From Amblyornis subalaris (taxonomy: Eukaryota; Chordata; Aves; Passeriformes; Ptilonorhynchidae), in the NCBI GenBank assembly GCA_018881555.1, contig JACAXG010000075.1:3020477-3084476 (forward strand): a stretch of DNA of 64,000 bases, read 5' to 3'. Shown here piece by piece: positions 62,027 to 64,000 of this stretch; the first letter of the stretch is position 1, and each line of letters begins with the position of its first letter. The position numbers and the translations under genes were made by a program. The notes beneath the pieces are model-generated. The model saw only the letters and a program-made list of their open reading frames with translations, was not told the origin of the DNA and ran no database searches.

Positions 62027-63853
62027 CTGTAGCAGGAGGGAAAAGAGGCCTGGCTACCCAGTTCCATCACCCATTTTCAGAGCCCCCTCCTGAAGCTGAT
62101 CACANGCAAAGGACAAGGACTACGTGGAACACATCAAAAACTAGGGAGGTTCAGAAAACATCCTGCCAAGTTGCCACCTATGACAGCTAGAGAGCAGCAG
62201 TGATGATGGGACATGGTGCTGCTTCAGCATGAAGATCTCATAGAAACAAATCTCATGCATGTCTTCTGTCCTTCTGGAAACAGTGACTGGACACAAAGGA
62301 CAAGGGAAACAAGATCCCCTGGCAACCTTTTGGGTCAGCAGCTGAATTCAGTTTGTGAAGGCAATTCAAAGTGAGAGCTCCTGCTTAAACTACAATGAGT
62401 AACACAAACCCAGCACTACAGCTCAAGCTCAGTGACAGGCTGGGCATTTATTCACTGACCTTTGTGCATGAGAATTGCTGCCANGTTATTGAGCACCATG
62501 TGCTCCTCGGGGTGCTGAGTGTCCCTTGCCAGCTCTGCCGCCCTCCTCACGTAGGNGTGCGCCTCCTCGTAGTGTCCCTGAGCGTCCAGCACAGTGGCCA
62601 GGTCATTCATCAGCACCACACTCTGCACCAGGAGGGAAAAGGGAACCCTCAGAGCCAGGCTTGTGGAGCAGTTTGGGGCAGCAGAAGAACCACATTCATT
62701 CCTTGTCACTCTAGGAAAAGTAGCATTTCCCAGAGAAGCTTTCAGTAAGAAAGTGTCTTATATTTCTATATTTACAAGCTGCATGCTCGTCCTTCGTGGG
62801 CTGGGCATGTCTGATGTCAGCAAAGCTGCTCTAAGGCTGCCTGATTCCCTACAGATCAGCCTTTCTTTCCCTAGTGGTCCAGCTACTGCTGTACAAGTCA
62901 CCTGTGGATGAGTCTCTCCCTGAACATCATTTGATATCTGCAGAGCCTTCTCATACATTTTTTGAGCTGCTGGGAGCTCGTTGATGTTCAGAAGGTAACG
63001 GGCATAGGAGTCCAGGCTCATCCCAAGCAGGAGCCAGGTGTTGGCCTTTTCTTCAGCTGCAAGAGAGGAGTGAAGTGATCACTGCTACAGGATCAAGCAT
63101 GAGCCTCTATCCTACAAGAGCAGGAAACTCAGGCAGTGTGAAGACAATGGGCTCACATGAAGATGGTGCTTAGGCAATATGGACAGCAACATCAAGGACA
63201 GGGAAATGGAGAAAAAATGATATGAAGCCTTCGGCAGACAAGGCAGTCCCACCTGATAAGACATCCTCAGGCAAGTCCTTTTGCTTGGCAATCTTCTCCT
63301 CTAAGGTCAGGATGCAGAACTGGTAGCCAGCTACAGCTAATTTGTGCCTGCAAAGTGCAAAGCAAAGCTCCTTCCATCCCTGAAGGGATAAATGAGCACC
63401 TCCAACTCCTCATTAAAGAGCCTCTGCTTGGCCACCCCACCACTGCGAAGCTGAGATGAAAGCAGAAGATGCCTTCAGCTGGGAACTCACTGTTTCTGAG
63501 CAGCATAGATACTGGCCAGCTTGAGGGACATCTCAAGGATGGCGTTGTCATCCTGCCAAGAGGACACACAATGCAACTGTTACTCTTCTTGTATCTCTCC
63601 CACAGAAACATTACTTCGTCAGAGAGTTTAGACCTTAAAAAGCCCCATCTTGTTGCTGCCAGATCTGCCATCCACTAAAGGAAGTTCCTGGAAAGCTGGC
63701 AGACTCAGAGCTGGTATTGCCAATTTCCAGTAAAGAGGTATTACAGCACAATAAATAAAGAGTTGGGCACCACTGGGAGCCCTTCTCAGAACATACCTCC
63801 TTCGTGTCCCCTGCAAGCATGTAGCTCATAGTTGCTTTGTAGAGCTTTTCTGC
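61893..63853 (-). CDS. TTC19: TTC19, tetratricopeptide repeat protein 19 (C-terminal 221 residues, six exons)
   Basis: TTC19 is a mitochondrial inner-membrane TPR protein that keeps respiratory complex III functional, by helping to clear fragments of the Rieske subunit. Six minus-strand exons join in phase to 221 codons plus stop. Successive TPR-type helix pairs are visible: AEKLYKATMSYMLAG, EMSLKLASIYAAQKQHKLAV, LDSYARYLLNINELPAAQKM, LMNDLATVLDAQGHYEEAH and KQVYKEALKQAQQKGD. The start codon, targeting sequence and first repeats lie beyond 64000. The C terminus (ELAELAKRRKGSK) is shorter than in human. It converges on NCOR1, as in mammals. Confidence 0.94.
62460..62622 (-). CDS. TTC19: TTC19 penultimate exon
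   Basis: Acceptor gtgcag/AGT, donor AAAG/GTCAGT, phase 1 at its end. It encodes SVVLMNDLATVLDAQGHYEE and AAELARDTQHPEEHMVLNN, a TPR pair. Ns at 62484 and 62556 are at first codon positions; the former can be silent (Leu). Confidence 0.94.
62902..63056 (-). CDS. TTC19: TTC19 third-last exon
   Basis: Acceptor cttgcag/CT, donor CCACAG/GTGACT. It encodes EEKANTWLLLGMSLDSYARY and AAQKMYEKALQISNDVQGET, a TPR pair with the usual Tyr-Ala pattern. Confidence 0.94.
63253..63347 (-). CDS. TTC19: TTC19 fourth-last exon
   Basis: Acceptor tttgcag/G, donor ATCAG/GTGGGA. It encodes HKLAVAGYQFCILTLEEKIA and KQKDLPEDVLS. Confidence 0.93.
63491..63552 (-). CDS. TTC19: TTC19 fifth-last exon
   Basis: Acceptor ttggcag/GAT, donor AAACA/GTGAGT. 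It encodes DDNAILEMSLKLASIYAAQK, matching the mammalian DNAIIEISLKLASIYAAQ segment. Confidence 0.93.
63797..63853 (-). CDS. TTC19: TTC19 sixth-last exon
   Basis: Acceptor tttcag/GCA, donor AAGGAG/GTATGT, 57 bases, phase 0. It encodes AEKLYKATMSYMLAGDTKE. Upstream exons lie beyond the window; 63854-64000 is intron. Confidence 0.92.
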
Positions 63854-64000
63854 CTGAAATGAGAATTTTCAAGAGGACACTGAGGAATTATGGCATTTAA
63901 AACAAAACAGAGGCAGACTACTTCGAAGGACCTGGCTCCAATTTGTGGCATTTATACTGAACACCAAGAGCAGTTAGAAGTGAAGAGAGCCCAGTGGTAC

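Noticed and set aside
1..64000. CRISPR arrays, operons, prophage, tRNA or rRNA genes
   Set aside because: Introns, CpG islands and CR1 elements show vertebrate nuclear DNA, and no cloverleaf, spacer array or rRNA-like sequence was seen.

Overview
The window is vertebrate, almost certainly avian, nuclear DNA. It has long multi-exon genes with GT-AG introns, two CpG islands, and CR1 LINE fragments of the kind typical of bird genomes. Three genes are recognisable: PIGL (minus strand, first exon only, 1947-2193), NCOR1 (plus strand, essentially complete, about 4.1-60.5 kb) and TTC19 (minus strand, last six exons, 61.7-63.85 kb). The order PIGL / NCOR1 / TTC19, with NCOR1 opposite in strand to both neighbours, matches human 17p11.2-p12, so this is conserved synteny. 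NCOR1 covers about 56 kb here against well over 100 kb in human, as expected for compact bird introns.

Layout. 1-1946: PIGL intron 1, with two CR1 fragments in opposite orientations. 1780-2520: CpG island over PIGL exon 1. 2530-3540: plain intergenic DNA. 3540-4560: CpG island with the NCOR1 promoter, a YY1-type motif and non-coding exon 1. 4220-17099: the 12.9 kb NCOR1 intron 1. 17100-57897: 46 NCOR1 coding exons. I placed every junction by hand; all phases agree and the joined reading frame is 2,533 codons plus stop (2,476 without the optional 57-codon exon 23). 57898 to about 60555: NCOR1 3' UTR. About 60560-61700: short convergent intergenic gap. 61.7-63.85 kb: TTC19 3' exons.

Roles. NCOR1 is the nuclear receptor corepressor scaffold. 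It recruits HDAC3 through the DAD/SANT1 region, TBL1/GPS2 through its N terminus, and unliganded nuclear receptors through three C-terminal CoRNR boxes, all visible here. PIGL is the ER GlcNAc-PI de-N-acetylase of GPI-anchor synthesis. TTC19 is a mitochondrial TPR protein of respiratory complex III maintenance. The three are neighbours by synteny and not by shared function.

I found no novel system. The observations most worth checking are an internal in-frame splice donor in exon 38 that would remove the N3 receptor-interaction box, a skippable 57-codon exon, a possible alternative terminal exon after SANT1, a long Glu-Arg dipeptide tract, and two short upstream ORFs in the NCOR1 leader. Many single N bases are scattered through the window; within coding exons most sit where they can be silent.
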